Part shown: positions 39,529 through 47,794 of the stretch, in pieces
Position numbering within the stretch: the stretch's first letter is position 1
Layout: every line of letters starts with the position of its first letter
NCBI GenBank assembly: GCA_900112785.1
Contig: FONB01000009.1
Location: 185,257-249,256 of the forward strand
Source: Phytobacter palmae
Lineage (GTDB): Bacteria > Pseudomonadota > Gammaproteobacteria > Enterobacterales > Enterobacteriaceae
Direction of reading: 5' to 3'
Length of the DNA stretch: 64,000 nt
Program-made: the position numbers and the translations under genes
The notes under the pieces: generated by a model
Seen by the model: the letters and a program-made list of their open reading frames with translations, nothing else
Databases searched by the model: none
What the model was told of the DNA's origin: nothing

Positions 39529-40467
39529 TTACGCCGTACGGCGCACCGTATCGGTTTGGTGCGAATGAAGCGTGGGCAGCCATGCAGCGCCGCGAACCCC
39601 GCTGGCATCGCCGAACCTGGCTTTCACAATAGCAGTGTGACAAGAGGACGAAAAAATGTACCTCTTGATAGCTGGTGGAAGGTCGCGATAGATCGATGCA
39701 ACGTTAGAAAGCCCGCCGCCAATGACAATGACATGCGGATCGAGCGTATTGATAACCCCGGCGAGGCTGCGCGCAAAAGCGTCGATAAAGTGCTGATAAT
39801 GGGCGAATGCCAGCGGATCGCCTGCTTCGGCTGCGGCAATGATCGACTCCGTGCTTAGCTGGCTTTCCTGTTTCTCATTAAAACGACGGCTAAATCCGGT
39901 GCCGGAAATATAGCTTTCAATACAGTTCTCATGCAGACAATAGCAGTGCTGAACCGGGCCATCTTTTTCTGCTGTCCAGCCTGGCAGTGGATTATGCCCC
40001 CATTCGCCTGCAATGGCGTTGGGGCCGCTGAGTAACTGTCCATTTACCACCACGCCGCCGCCGCATCCGGTGCCGATAATAACGCCAAACACTGTCCCAT
40101 AACCCTGGCCCGCACCGTCGATGGCCTCGGAGAGGGTAAAACAGTCGGCATCGTTGGCCAGAAAAACCGGTTGTTCCAGGCGACAGGCCAGATCTTTTGC
40201 TAAATTTTCGCCATTCAGCACCAGACAATTACAATTCTTGATAAGACCTGTTTCCGGATCTATCGCGCCCGGCAACCCAATCCCGATAGTAAATTCCTGC
40301 TTCTGTTCGGTTTTGATGTATTCCACCATCCCGACGAGATGATGAAGAAATCCCGCGTAGTCAGCTTTATACGTTGGACGCCGCTCACGAAAACGAACCG
40401 TGCCGTTTGGGTCCAGCAGTACCGCTTCCATTTTTGTACCGCCAATATCGAGGCCAAGGTGAAGCAT
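39529..40467 (-). CDS. ROK-family sugar kinase, Mak-like (manno/fructokinase)
   Basis: The protein has 312 residues from ATG 40467, with GGAGG 6 bases upstream. It has the phosphate motif LDIGGTK (residues 6-12), catalytic NDADCF, the ROK signature VIIGTGCGGGVVVNG, GEWGHNPLPG and the zinc-type cysteine set CYC...ENCIE. It closely resembles E. coli Mak, a manno(fructo)kinase, over its whole length. In this locus it would phosphorylate free mannose (or glucose/fructose) released inside the cell by the 6-phospho-glycosidase, feeding ManA. The equivalent in the Bacillus gmu operon is GmuE. A hairpin separates it from the PTS genes upstream. Confidence 0.88.
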   Translation of the reverse strand: MLHLGLDIGGTKMEAVLLDPNGTVRFRERRPTYKADYAGFLHHLVGMVEYIKTEQKQEFTIGIGLPGAIDPETGLIKNCNCLVLNGENLAKDLACRLEQPVFLANDADCFTLSEAIDGAGQGYGTVFGVIIGTGCGGGVVVNGQLLSGPNAIAGEWGHNPLPGWTAEKDGPVQHCYCLHENCIESYISGTGFSRRFNEKQESQLSTESIIAAAEAGDPLAFAHYQHFIDAFARSLAGVINTLDPHVIVIGGGLSNVASIYRDLPPAIKRYIFSSSCHTAIVKARFGDASGVRGAAWLPTLHSHQTDTVRRTA

Positions 40468-40481
40468 TGTCATCCTCCAGT

Positions 40482-40508
40482 AAAAGAAGAGAGGCAGCGC
40501 CTCTCTTC
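40482..40508 (-). terminator. Intercistronic hairpin between PTS genes and ROK kinase
   Basis: Read on the minus strand, GAAGAGAGGC/GCCTCTCTTC is a perfect 10-bp stem with a 3-base loop followed by TTTT. It sits between the IIA and kinase genes and should act as a leaky terminator or a 3' stabiliser, lowering kinase and repressor expression relative to the PTS. Confidence 0.75.
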
Positions 40509-40520
40509 GGTGTCGTGCAA

Positions 40521-40826
40521 TTAATGGCGCGTGCGGTAAATCTCGATAAGTTCCGTCACTAACTCTTTCGCAAGGATGGAGGTCATCAGGTGATCCTGGG
40601 CATGCACCATCACCAGCGTCATTTTGGTTTTTCCTTCGCCTTCATCGGCTTCAATGAGCTGGGTCTGGACTAAATGTGCTTCACGGGCAAAGTGTTGCGA
40701 CTGCTGCATTTTTTCATCAGCATCGACAAAATTGCCTTCTTTGGCACTCTGCAGCGCTTCATAGCACAGGCTTCGTGATTGTCCGGCATTGATGATAATG
40801 CCCATGACTTGCTCTTCTAATTCCAT
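40521..40826 (-). CDS. PTS lactose/cellobiose-type IIA
   Basis: The protein has 101 residues of the helical IIA-Lac family with the phosphorylation motif VHAQDHLMTS (74-83). It takes phosphate from HPr and passes it to IIB. It lies third in the minus-strand operon IIB-IIC-IIA. An acidic insert (EADEGEGK) is usual in the family. The counterpart is GmuA in Bacillus. Confidence 0.92.
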   Translation of the reverse strand: MELEEQVMGIIINAGQSRSLCYEALQSAKEGNFVDADEKMQQSQHFAREAHLVQTQLIEADEGEGKTKMTLVMVHAQDHLMTSILAKELVTELIEIYRTRH

Positions 40827-40853
40827 AACATCCTCTGAGTTCGGTTATTGCAG

Positions 40854-42179
40854 TTATGCGGTTTCTGACTGGCCTGTAGCACCGGATGGCTGATTTTCAG
40901 CGGCGTCTTGTGCAAGTAGCTGTTTTTCGTAGGCTTTAAAAAACGGAAAATACATGGCGGTGGCGGTGACCATACAAATGAGACACATAATGACAGGACT
41001 AAAAGCCCAGTTCGCCGCCCAGGAGGCGCCGATCGGCGCCGGCGTGGTCCACGGGGTCATCGAGACCACACGGGCGACCAGGCCAAAGTCGAGTGCCAGG
41101 TAGGCCAGGGTCGCATTGACCATCGGCACAAGCACAAATGGAAGGAAGAACAGCGGGTTCATAATGATCGGTGCGCCAAACAGAATGGGTTCATTGATGT
41201 TAAACATGCCTGGAACGATACCCATGCGGCCAATAGTGCGCAGGTGCACGGCTTTGCTGCGAATTAACAGCAGCGCCAGCGGTAAGGTTGAACCCACGCC
41301 GCCGATCAGCAGATAGTGATCCCAAAAACCCTGCACATAAATGTGAGGAATGGCGGTGCCTGCGGCAATGGCCGCCTGGTTGACGGACAGGTTCGCCATC
41401 CAGAAAGGGTTCATAATGCCGGTGACGATCAGCGCGCCATGGATCCCGGCAAACCACAGGATCTGGCACACCAGTACAGAGAGCAGAATGGCCGGTAAGG
41501 TGTCCGACGCGGCGACCAGCGGTTTAACCAGCGACATGATCGCTTCCGGGATAATCATGCCAAATTGGGCTTCAATAACCAGATTCAGCGGATGCAGCGT
41601 CAGCACCACGGCAAGAACCGGGATGAGAATTTCGAACGAACGTGCCACTCCGGTCGGGACTTCAGGCGGCAGGCGGATGGTGATGTTGTTACGACGCAGG
41701 AATGCGTACAGCTCCGTGGTATAGATGGCGACCAGCAGGGCGGTGAAAATTCCCTGGCCGGAGAAATACGCCGTCGAAATTTGCCCATCTTTAAGCGGCG
41801 CGGCGATAAGCAAAAAGCCCATCAGCGAGAGCATACCTGACGTCAGTGGATCCAGTTCATGATGGCGGGCGAGACTGGCGGCAACCCCGACGGAAATAAA
41901 TATCGTCATGATGCCCATGCTGAAATAGTACGGCAGCATCAGGTTGGCGCGATGATCGAGCGAGAATTGCAGCCAGGCACGCGCGAATCCCCAGGTGGTG
42001 TCGGGGGAAAAGGGCGGAAAAATAAACACCAGCATAAAAGAGCCGACAATCATAAACGGCAGCGCAAGGATAAAACCGTCACGAATAGAGGTAACGTATT
42101 TTTGCTGGCCGACGGCGCCGGCCAGCGGCGTGATTTTTTGCTCAATCACCGCGATTAATTTCGAGTACAGAGAACTCAT
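40854..42179 (-). CDS. PTS lactose/cellobiose-type IIC permease
   Basis: The protein has 441 residues with about ten membrane segments. Family motifs include FILALPFMIVGSFMLVF near the N-terminus, WFAGIHGALIVTGIMNPFW and GMFNINEPILFGAPI. It moves the disaccharide across the inner membrane while IIB phosphorylates it. It begins 10 bases after the IIB stop, so the two are co-translated. The likely substrate, from the context, is mannobiose or a glucomannan disaccharide. Confidence 0.92.
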   Translation of the reverse strand: MSSLYSKLIAVIEQKITPLAGAVGQQKYVTSIRDGFILALPFMIVGSFMLVFIFPPFSPDTTWGFARAWLQFSLDHRANLMLPYYFSMGIMTIFISVGVAASLARHHELDPLTSGMLSLMGFLLIAAPLKDGQISTAYFSGQGIFTALLVAIYTTELYAFLRRNNITIRLPPEVPTGVARSFEILIPVLAVVLTLHPLNLVIEAQFGMIIPEAIMSLVKPLVAASDTLPAILLSVLVCQILWFAGIHGALIVTGIMNPFWMANLSVNQAAIAAGTAIPHIYVQGFWDHYLLIGGVGSTLPLALLLIRSKAVHLRTIGRMGIVPGMFNINEPILFGAPIIMNPLFFLPFVLVPMVNATLAYLALDFGLVARVVSMTPWTTPAPIGASWAANWAFSPVIMCLICMVTATAMYFPFFKAYEKQLLAQDAAENQPSGATGQSETA

Positions 42180-42189
42180 GGCGTGTCCC

Positions 42190-42504
42190 TTATTTTTTAT
42201 TGTCGATTAATGAAAGGGCAAAATCTAAAACTGCTGCGCCCTTCTGCATCCCGTAATCCATCATGTTGATGGGCTCAACGCGAATACCGTAGGCATTCGC
42301 TTTGTGTTGTAGATCCTTCTGCATGTACTTCACCTGGGGGCCAAGAAGAACGACCTCGTAATGCCCCACTTGTTGTTCGAATTCCGCGACACCAAAGGCT
42401 TTGATATCAACGTCCAGACCGCGCTTTTCCGCCTCTTCCACCATTTTTTTCACCAGCAAGCTGGTCGACATGCCAGCGGAACAACAAAGCATGATTTTTT
42501 TCAT
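42190..42504 (-). CDS. PTS lactose/cellobiose-type IIB
   Basis: The protein has 104 residues with the phosphocysteine loop CCSAGMSTSLL; Cys8 aligns with the active cysteine of ChbB. It is the first gene of the minus-strand operon and is transcribed from the divergent promoter region at 42505-42683. Confidence 0.93.
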   Translation of the reverse strand: MKKIMLCCSAGMSTSLLVKKMVEEAEKRGLDVDIKAFGVAEFEQQVGHYEVVLLGPQVKYMQKDLQHKANAYGIRVEPINMMDYGMQKGAAVLDFALSLIDNKK

Positions 42505-42562
42505 GAAAAGACTCCTGACTGTGTGACGAGAATGGGCGCACTATAGACTTTGTGGATTAAAA

Positions 42563-42580
42563 ACGGAAAGCGCTTTCCGT
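42563..42580. promoter_or_regulatory. LacI-family operator (palindrome 1)
   Basis: ACGGAAAGCGCTTTCCGT is a perfect 18-bp palindrome with the CG centre typical of LacI-family operators. Its core GGAAAGCGCTTTCC is repeated upstream of the porin gene. The likely ligand is the LacI-type regulator at 38498-39466. Confidence 0.85.
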
Positions 42581-42596
42581 AGATGGATGCATTAAA

Positions 42597-42612
42597 TGTG
42601 AGCACGATCACC
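42597..42612. promoter_or_regulatory. CRP-like site
   Basis: TGTGA-GCACGA-TCACC matches the CRP consensus (TGTGA-N6-TCACA) at 9 of 10 fixed positions. Confidence 0.65.
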
Positions 42613-42683
42613 AGTTTGAGACTTTCACTTTGGATCGATGTAAGCGATGATCCCGCGACTTCGTGGATTAAATAGGTTCCATC

Positions 42684-43958
42684 ATGAACATTCAGTTTAT
42701 GAATGTTGTTGTTGTGCTGATCGAGCAACGTATTACCCCTTTTGCCAATATGCTCACCCGCAGCCAGCACATCACCGCAATGCGCGACAGTTTTGCGCTG
42801 GCAATGCCTTTTGTTATCGTCGGTAGCCTGATGGTGCCGTTGATCTTTCCGCCTGTTTCCATTAACCCTTTCTCGTGGTTTGGCGGTTACTACCAGTTTG
42901 TTCGCCCGATGCTTTTACCCACCTTTGAACTGACGATTGGTCTGGTGGCGCTAATCATTGCCTTTGGGGCCAGCGCCAGTCTTGCCAAGCAATACCAGTT
43001 GCCGGAAAGGTTATCGGGCCTGACAGGGTGCATAAGTTTTCTGCTCTTTATTGGCTTTAAAACCACAGATGGGAGCAATGTTTATTTAGGAGGGTTAGGG
43101 ATATTTAGCGCGTTGATATCAAGCTTTTATAGTATTGAAGTTATTAGATTTTTTTACAATAAAGGCTGGTGTATACGCCTGCCGGATGAGGTGCCGGTGA
43201 TGACGCGCAATGGTTTCCAGCTCCTGGTGCCGTTGCTGGTGGTGATGCTGTCTGTCACGGCGGTAAATATGACGTTAAAGCTGACCACTGGCATGATCCT
43301 GCCGGGTCTGATAAGCGAAGCCTTTCGCCCGTTAATTATCGCCTCTGATACGCTGACAGCTATTCTTATCTCTTTGATTATTTGCAATTTATTATGGTTT
43401 GTCGGCATCCACGGCGCCTTAATTGTGACCGGCATTATGAATCCCTTCTGGATGACTTATCTGTTTGAAAACCAGCAGGCGCTGGCAAGCGGGCAGGCAC
43501 AGCTTCCCCATATTTATCTGCAGGGTTTCTGGGATTTCTATCTGCTGATTGGCGGAATAGGCTCTACCTTACCACTGATCTTTATGGCGCTACGCAGCCG
43601 TTCCCGGCAATTGAAAAGCGTCGGGAAACTTGGCTTTATTCCCTCGCTGTTTAATATCAACGAACCTATTCTGTTTGGCTTTCCGGTTATCCTTAACCCC
43701 ATATTTTTAATCCCTTTTATTTTCGTTCCTGTCATTAATGCCTGTATTGCCTGGTATCTCACACACCTTGGCGTACTGGACCGCGCCGTGGCGATGTTAC
43801 CATGGTCGATGCCATCGCCGCTCGGCGCTGCCTGGTCAGCAAACGGCAGTTGGAAAAACATGTTTATGTGCCTGTTTGCGCTGTTCAACTCCTGGATGAT
43901 CTACCGGCCATTCTTTAGGGTGTATGAACGCCAGTTGTTGGATGCAGAGAGTAAGTAA
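42684..43958 (+). CDS. Second PTS lactose/cellobiose-type IIC permease
   Basis: The protein has 424 residues of the same family as the IIC on the other strand (ALAMPFVIVGSLMVPLIFPP, WFVGIHGALIVTGIMNPFW, SLFNINEPILFGFPV). It has no IIA or IIB of its own nearby and presumably shares the IIB/IIA at 42190-42504 and 40521-40826. Two permeases could serve different oligosaccharides (for example mannobiose and cellobiose or mixed disaccharides). A terminator separates it from the porin gene. Confidence 0.9.
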   Translation: MNIQFMNVVVVLIEQRITPFANMLTRSQHITAMRDSFALAMPFVIVGSLMVPLIFPPVSINPFSWFGGYYQFVRPMLLPTFELTIGLVALIIAFGASASLAKQYQLPERLSGLTGCISFLLFIGFKTTDGSNVYLGGLGIFSALISSFYSIEVIRFFYNKGWCIRLPDEVPVMTRNGFQLLVPLLVVMLSVTAVNMTLKLTTGMILPGLISEAFRPLIIASDTLTAILISLIICNLLWFVGIHGALIVTGIMNPFWMTYLFENQQALASGQAQLPHIYLQGFWDFYLLIGGIGSTLPLIFMALRSRSRQLKSVGKLGFIPSLFNINEPILFGFPVILNPIFLIPFIFVPVINACIAWYLTHLGVLDRAVAMLPWSMPSPLGAAWSANGSWKNMFMCLFALFNSWMIYRPFFRVYERQLLDAESK

Positions 43959-43976
43959 ACCTGCCGCCGTTTCCCG

Positions 43977-44005
43977 GCCAGCGCGATGACCGCGCTGGCT
44001 TTTTT
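43977..44005 (+). terminator. Intrinsic terminator after the second IIC
   Basis: The stem GCCAGCGCG/CGCGCTGGC with an ATGAC loop is followed by six T. The downstream porin operon has its own promoter and operator. Confidence 0.9.
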
Positions 44006-44023
44006 ATGACCCACACCCATTTA

Positions 44024-44039
44024 TGTGATTTTCATCACG
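44024..44039. promoter_or_regulatory. CRP-like site upstream of the porin operon
   Basis: TGTGA-TTTTCA-TCACG matches the CRP consensus at 9 of 10 fixed positions and lies 46 bases upstream of the second LacI-type palindrome. Confidence 0.7.
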
Positions 44040-44084
44040 TTATCATTGCCATTATTCTCGATTTTGTGATTTGATCCGGCAATT

Positions 44085-44102
44085 ATGGAAAGCGCTTTCC
44101 AT
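44085..44102. promoter_or_regulatory. LacI-family operator (palindrome 2)
   Basis: ATGGAAAGCGCTTTCCAT is a perfect 18-bp palindrome sharing its 14-base core with the operator at 42563-42580. It lies ~90 bases before the porin start. Confidence 0.85.
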
Positions 44103-44191
44103 ATTCGGATGTACTTTTCGTTTTTTGATCCGTAAATTTCCCTTCGCGCCAATAAGACGCTCTTTCACTCAGAAAAAGAAAAAGGAAAATC

Positions 44192-45535
44192 ATGAACAGG
44201 TTGAACCGATTAATACCTCTGGCCTTACTCATTAACGCTGCACTCTGCGCGAACGCCCAGGCCGAGGAGGTTAAGGCATATGACTTCACGCTTCATGGCT
44301 ATATCCGTTCCGGCATTCTGGCGAATTCCGATGGCAACCGCGTCGACTCCGTAGGATTGATGCCCGATGGGAAATGGCGTCTGGGGAACGAAGAAGACAC
44401 TAAAATCGAATTAATTCCACAGGTTACGCTGAAATCAACATCAGGCGCGGTGGCAAAAATTCAGGCCAATATTACCCATCAGAGCAAATGTACCGCTGAC
44501 TGGAACTGCCGGGACGATGATGGCCATGACGCGCAATTCCGCGAAGGGTTTGTTGAATTAAGCAATCTCGACTTCGCGCCGGGTATCACCTTCTGGGGCG
44601 GCAAGCGCTACAGCAGTTCCAATACCTCAAGTCATCAGTACGACTGGGAATACATTCAGTACAACGGTACCGGTGGCGGTTTCGATCATATGGATCTCGG
44701 TTTTGCGAGCCTGGATGCTGGTGTCTACGCCTTCTCTCCGACCGATGAAACCAAAGCCTATCCTGTTGATAAGGGCGACCAGGGGTATCCGGATGACTAT
44801 TCCCTCAACGTGTGGTTGAAGAAAATCGGCGGCACCGGTCTGGATCTTGAATTCGTCGGTCATCACATGAACCGCAATGAAAACCATCCAACGTCTGCTG
44901 AAAAAGGCTATGGCATCACCGGGGTTTACAATTTTGATGGTTTTTGGGGGCTGACCGGCGGCTATTCAAAACTGGTTATGCAGTATGGACGTGGGCTGGG
45001 GGCGGGGGATTCGCTGGGTAAAAATGGCTGGGGTTGGGCCAACCTGGACGATACCCAGTCGTGGCGTGTGCTGCTGGATAGCATGGCCTCAGTGAATAAC
45101 GTTGATATCTCGACCTTCGCCTATTACCAGAAGGATAAAAATTACCGCTGGTGGAGCAGCGATGCCGACGGCTGGGGCCGCACTCGCTGGGTTGCCGGGG
45201 TTCGTCCGTATCACCAGATAACCAAGAATTTCGCCATGCAGTATGAAGTGGGCTACGAGTATCTGGATGATGAAAACTACAAAGGCGTGAATGGCAAAGG
45301 CAAAGGGGGGCTGACGAAAGTGACCGTCGCACCAACCCTGACGTTCGACTCGGGTTACTGGAGTCGCCCGCAGTTGCGCTTCTTTGTAACGTACGCCAAA
45401 TGGGATAAAGGCGTATCTGATGCCCTGGACGGCAACTATGACTGGAGTACCAATACCATCTCCGCCGGGGGGTACAGCCGCAGCGGCAGTACGGACACCG
45501 TAAACTTTGGCGTCCAGGCGGAAGTGTGGTTCTAA
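44192..45535 (+). CDS. LamB-like carbohydrate porin
   Basis: The protein has 447 residues with a signal peptide (LALLINAALCANAQA). The mature start EEVKAYDFTLHGYIRSGIL and later SNLDFAPGITFWGGKRYS and GYEYLDDENY match the maltoporin/ScrY/BglH family of 18-strand barrels. The C-terminal residue is Phe (AEVWF), as expected for insertion by BAM. It should admit manno- or gluco-oligosaccharides. AAAAAGGAAA precedes the start; the GH5 gene follows after 12 bases. Confidence 0.9.
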   Translation: MNRLNRLIPLALLINAALCANAQAEEVKAYDFTLHGYIRSGILANSDGNRVDSVGLMPDGKWRLGNEEDTKIELIPQVTLKSTSGAVAKIQANITHQSKCTADWNCRDDDGHDAQFREGFVELSNLDFAPGITFWGGKRYSSSNTSSHQYDWEYIQYNGTGGGFDHMDLGFASLDAGVYAFSPTDETKAYPVDKGDQGYPDDYSLNVWLKKIGGTGLDLEFVGHHMNRNENHPTSAEKGYGITGVYNFDGFWGLTGGYSKLVMQYGRGLGAGDSLGKNGWGWANLDDTQSWRVLLDSMASVNNVDISTFAYYQKDKNYRWWSSDADGWGRTRWVAGVRPYHQITKNFAMQYEVGYEYLDDENYKGVNGKGKGGLTKVTVAPTLTFDSGYWSRPQLRFFVTYAKWDKGVSDALDGNYDWSTNTISAGGYSRSGSTDTVNFGVQAEVWF

Positions 45536-45547
45536 GGAGAGATGAAC

Positions 45548-47743
45548 ATGTCTAAACCTTTACGTAAATGGCTGCTGGTGTCGATGCTTTCGGTGTTGGG
45601 AAGCGCAGGGGCCATGGCCGCAGAACAGTCACATTTCGAAAACTTTATCACGCGTGATGGCGCGCAGTTGAAAGACGGCAACAGCATCTTTCGCTTTGCC
45701 GGTATCCACGCGCCGGAGTTGCATCGCATTGAGGATGACGCGCGTGGAGTTTGCAAAGCCGATCCACGCGGTTGGGGGCAGTACTTCAAATGGCCAACGG
45801 CAGAAGAACAGGAAAACTGGATCCGCGCGATGGTGCAAACCGGCGCCAAAGCGCAGCGTGTCTATGTGCTCTCTGTTCAACAGGAAAACGATGTAGCATG
45901 CGGGCGCGCAACGCATATTCTCGCGCCTGAAACGCCGGATGGCATGCCGCGTCTGAATGAAGAGGCGATGAAAGTTTACGACAACATGATTGCGCAAGCC
46001 GATAAACAAGGACTGCGTTTAATCCTGCCCTTTATCGATCACTGGTGGTGGTGGGGCGGCCGTGAACAACTGGCCGCGTTCTATCATGAAAAACCCGAGG
46101 ATTTTTACCGTACTGACAGTAAAACCTTTAAAGCCTATCTGGACGTTATTCGTCAGGTGATTACTCGTACCAATACGGTAACCGGGCGAGCCTACTTCGA
46201 TGAAAAAGCAATCATGGCCTGGGAAACGGGCAATGAGCTGGAAGATACCAATGCCGATTTCCTCAAACAAACGGCAGCATGGATCCGTAAGTGGGCACCG
46301 CATCAGCTCATCGTCGACGGCACCTATAAAAAGATAAATGCGTTTGCCCTGACCGATCCGAATATCGATATCGTCAGCAACCACTACTACACCAATGCCG
46401 GGAATAACCACCCCGATCAGGTCAGCAAAGATCTGCAGGCCATTGGCGGTAAAAAAGCCTATCTGGTCGGCGAATTTGGCCTGCTTGACCACGCGCAGCT
46501 CAATGACATTATGCAGTCGATTGTGCACAGCGAGGTCAACGGTGCGCAGGCCGTCGGCGGCTTTATCTGGGGCTTTCGCGGCCATCGCCATGATGGCGGT
46601 TTTTACTGGCACAAAGAGTACACCGGCCACTACAGCTACCACCTGCCAGGATTCCCGGTAGAAGGCAAAGCGAATCAGGAAATGGAGGTGGTGAATCTGG
46701 TGCGCACGGCCTCAGCGCAGCTTGCTGGTTTAGATAAAGCACCTGCGCTCCCCGTACCGGATGCGCCGCGTCTGCGTGAAACCAATTCGCCTTTTGCCAT
46801 TAACTGGATGGGGGCCGCCGTTGGGCGCAATTACGATGTTGAGCGTGCCGCCTCGGCAACCGACCCCTGGCAGGTGGTCGGCAAAGATATCTCTGATGGG
46901 GTGAACGAGTGGAACCCGACGACGATGGCCTTGTTCCGCGACGACTACCGCAACTTACAGTTGGGAAAAACCTATTACTACCGCGTGATAGCCAAAAACG
47001 AGAGCGGGGCATCAGCACCATCGAACGTGATCAGCGTGAAACATACTCAGGAGAATAAAGCCCCAACCGTTGCGCTGACCGCTTCCCTGACGACAACACA
47101 GGATAAAGGTGTGGCGCTGAAAGCCACCGCGACAGACGACAATCTGCCTGACCGCAAACTGGCGCTGAGCTGGAGCAATAACGGCAATGGCAAGGTGCAT
47201 CTGTGCGACAGCAGTAAAGCCGACACGCGTGCCTGGTTCTCCGCGCCTGGCACCTATGCACTGACGTTTACGGCTGACGATGGTCTATTGCGCACCCGCA
47301 AAACCGTCAACGTCACGGTGAAAGAGGCCGTCGGTAAGTCACCCGCTGATTACTGTACTTTTGGCGGCGGCGTGCTGGATGTCAGTAAAGGCAAACTGAA
47401 TGTGGTTAAAGCCAGTGAAAACCAGCTTGCCATTGGCGACGACGGTTTTCTCGGCCCGTTCGCCAGTGAAGGCGACAAGGTTACCTGGCAGGTGGAGGTT
47501 CCCTGGGAGGGGCGCTTCGCGTTACACGTGACCTTCAACGGCAAATGGGGCGGTAAAAAGAATTCGTTTGTTGTGAACGAGGGTGCGCCCATCGCGGTTG
47601 AATTCCCGCAGACCGATGAAAAAGGTCAGCAAATGGTTGTGCCTGTGACGCTAAACGCGGGCACAAACACCATTAGCTTCGGCAAGTTCCCGGGCGACTG
47701 GGGCTACATGTTTATTAAATCCATTGAAGTGACTGCAGAGTAG
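45548..47743 (+). CDS. Secreted GH5-family beta-mannanase with FN3, PKD-like and CBM-like modules
   Basis: The protein has 731 residues from ATG 45548 (AAGGAGAG upstream at the right spacing; ATG 45542 is too close). The signal peptide ends AGAMA. The GH5 barrel (~25-400) shows the acid/base Glu230 in WETGNELED and the nucleophile Glu309 in LVGEFGLLD; the family GH5 subgroup with mannanases has these features. An FN3-like module (~400-500), a PKD/Ig-like module (~500-595) and a C-terminal beta-sandwich like CBM35 (~600-731) follow. It would cut beta-mannan or glucomannan in the periplasm or outside. Mannan as substrate rests on the neighbours (Mak-like kinase, ManA) as well as on family resemblance. 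Confidence 0.85.
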   Translation: MSKPLRKWLLVSMLSVLGSAGAMAAEQSHFENFITRDGAQLKDGNSIFRFAGIHAPELHRIEDDARGVCKADPRGWGQYFKWPTAEEQENWIRAMVQTGAKAQRVYVLSVQQENDVACGRATHILAPETPDGMPRLNEEAMKVYDNMIAQADKQGLRLILPFIDHWWWWGGREQLAAFYHEKPEDFYRTDSKTFKAYLDVIRQVITRTNTVTGRAYFDEKAIMAWETGNELEDTNADFLKQTAAWIRKWAPHQLIVDGTYKKINAFALTDPNIDIVSNHYYTNAGNNHPDQVSKDLQAIGGKKAYLVGEFGLLDHAQLNDIMQSIVHSEVNGAQAVGGFIWGFRGHRHDGGFYWHKEYTGHYSYHLPGFPVEGKANQEMEVVNLVRTASAQLAGLDKAPALPVPDAPRLRETNSPFAINWMGAAVGRNYDVERAASATDPWQVVGKDISDGVNEWNPTTMALFRDDYRNLQLGKTYYYRVIAKNESGASAPSNVISVKHTQENKAPTVALTASLTTTQDKGVALKATATDDNLPDRKLALSWSNNGNGKVHLCDSSKADTRAWFSAPGTYALTFTADDGLLRTRKTVNVTVKEAVGKSPADYCTFGGGVLDVSKGKLNVVKASENQLAIGDDGFLGPFASEGDKVTWQVEVPWEGRFALHVTFNGKWGGKKNSFVVNEGAPIAVEFPQTDEKGQQMVVPVTLNAGTNTISFGKFPGDWGYMFIKSIEVTAE

Positions 47744-47750
47744 TGACATT

Positions 47751-47779
47751 GGCTGCGTCCTTTGGGCGCAGCCTTTTTT
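47751..47779 (+). terminator. Intrinsic terminator between GH5 and GH1 genes
   Basis: The stem GGCTGCG/CGCAGCC with a 9-base loop is followed by TTTTTT. GH1 begins only 16 bases later and no separate promoter is seen, so partial read-through is likely. Confidence 0.8.
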
Positions 47780-47794
47780 ATCTGAGGAGGCGTT

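Larger units (their letters stand above)
42505..42683. promoter_or_regulatory. Divergent promoter region of the mannan locus
   Basis: This spacer separates IIB (minus) and the second IIC (plus). It contains the LacI-type palindrome at 42563-42580 and a CRP-like site at 42597-42612, an arrangement suiting induction by sugar plus glucose repression. Confidence 0.75.
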
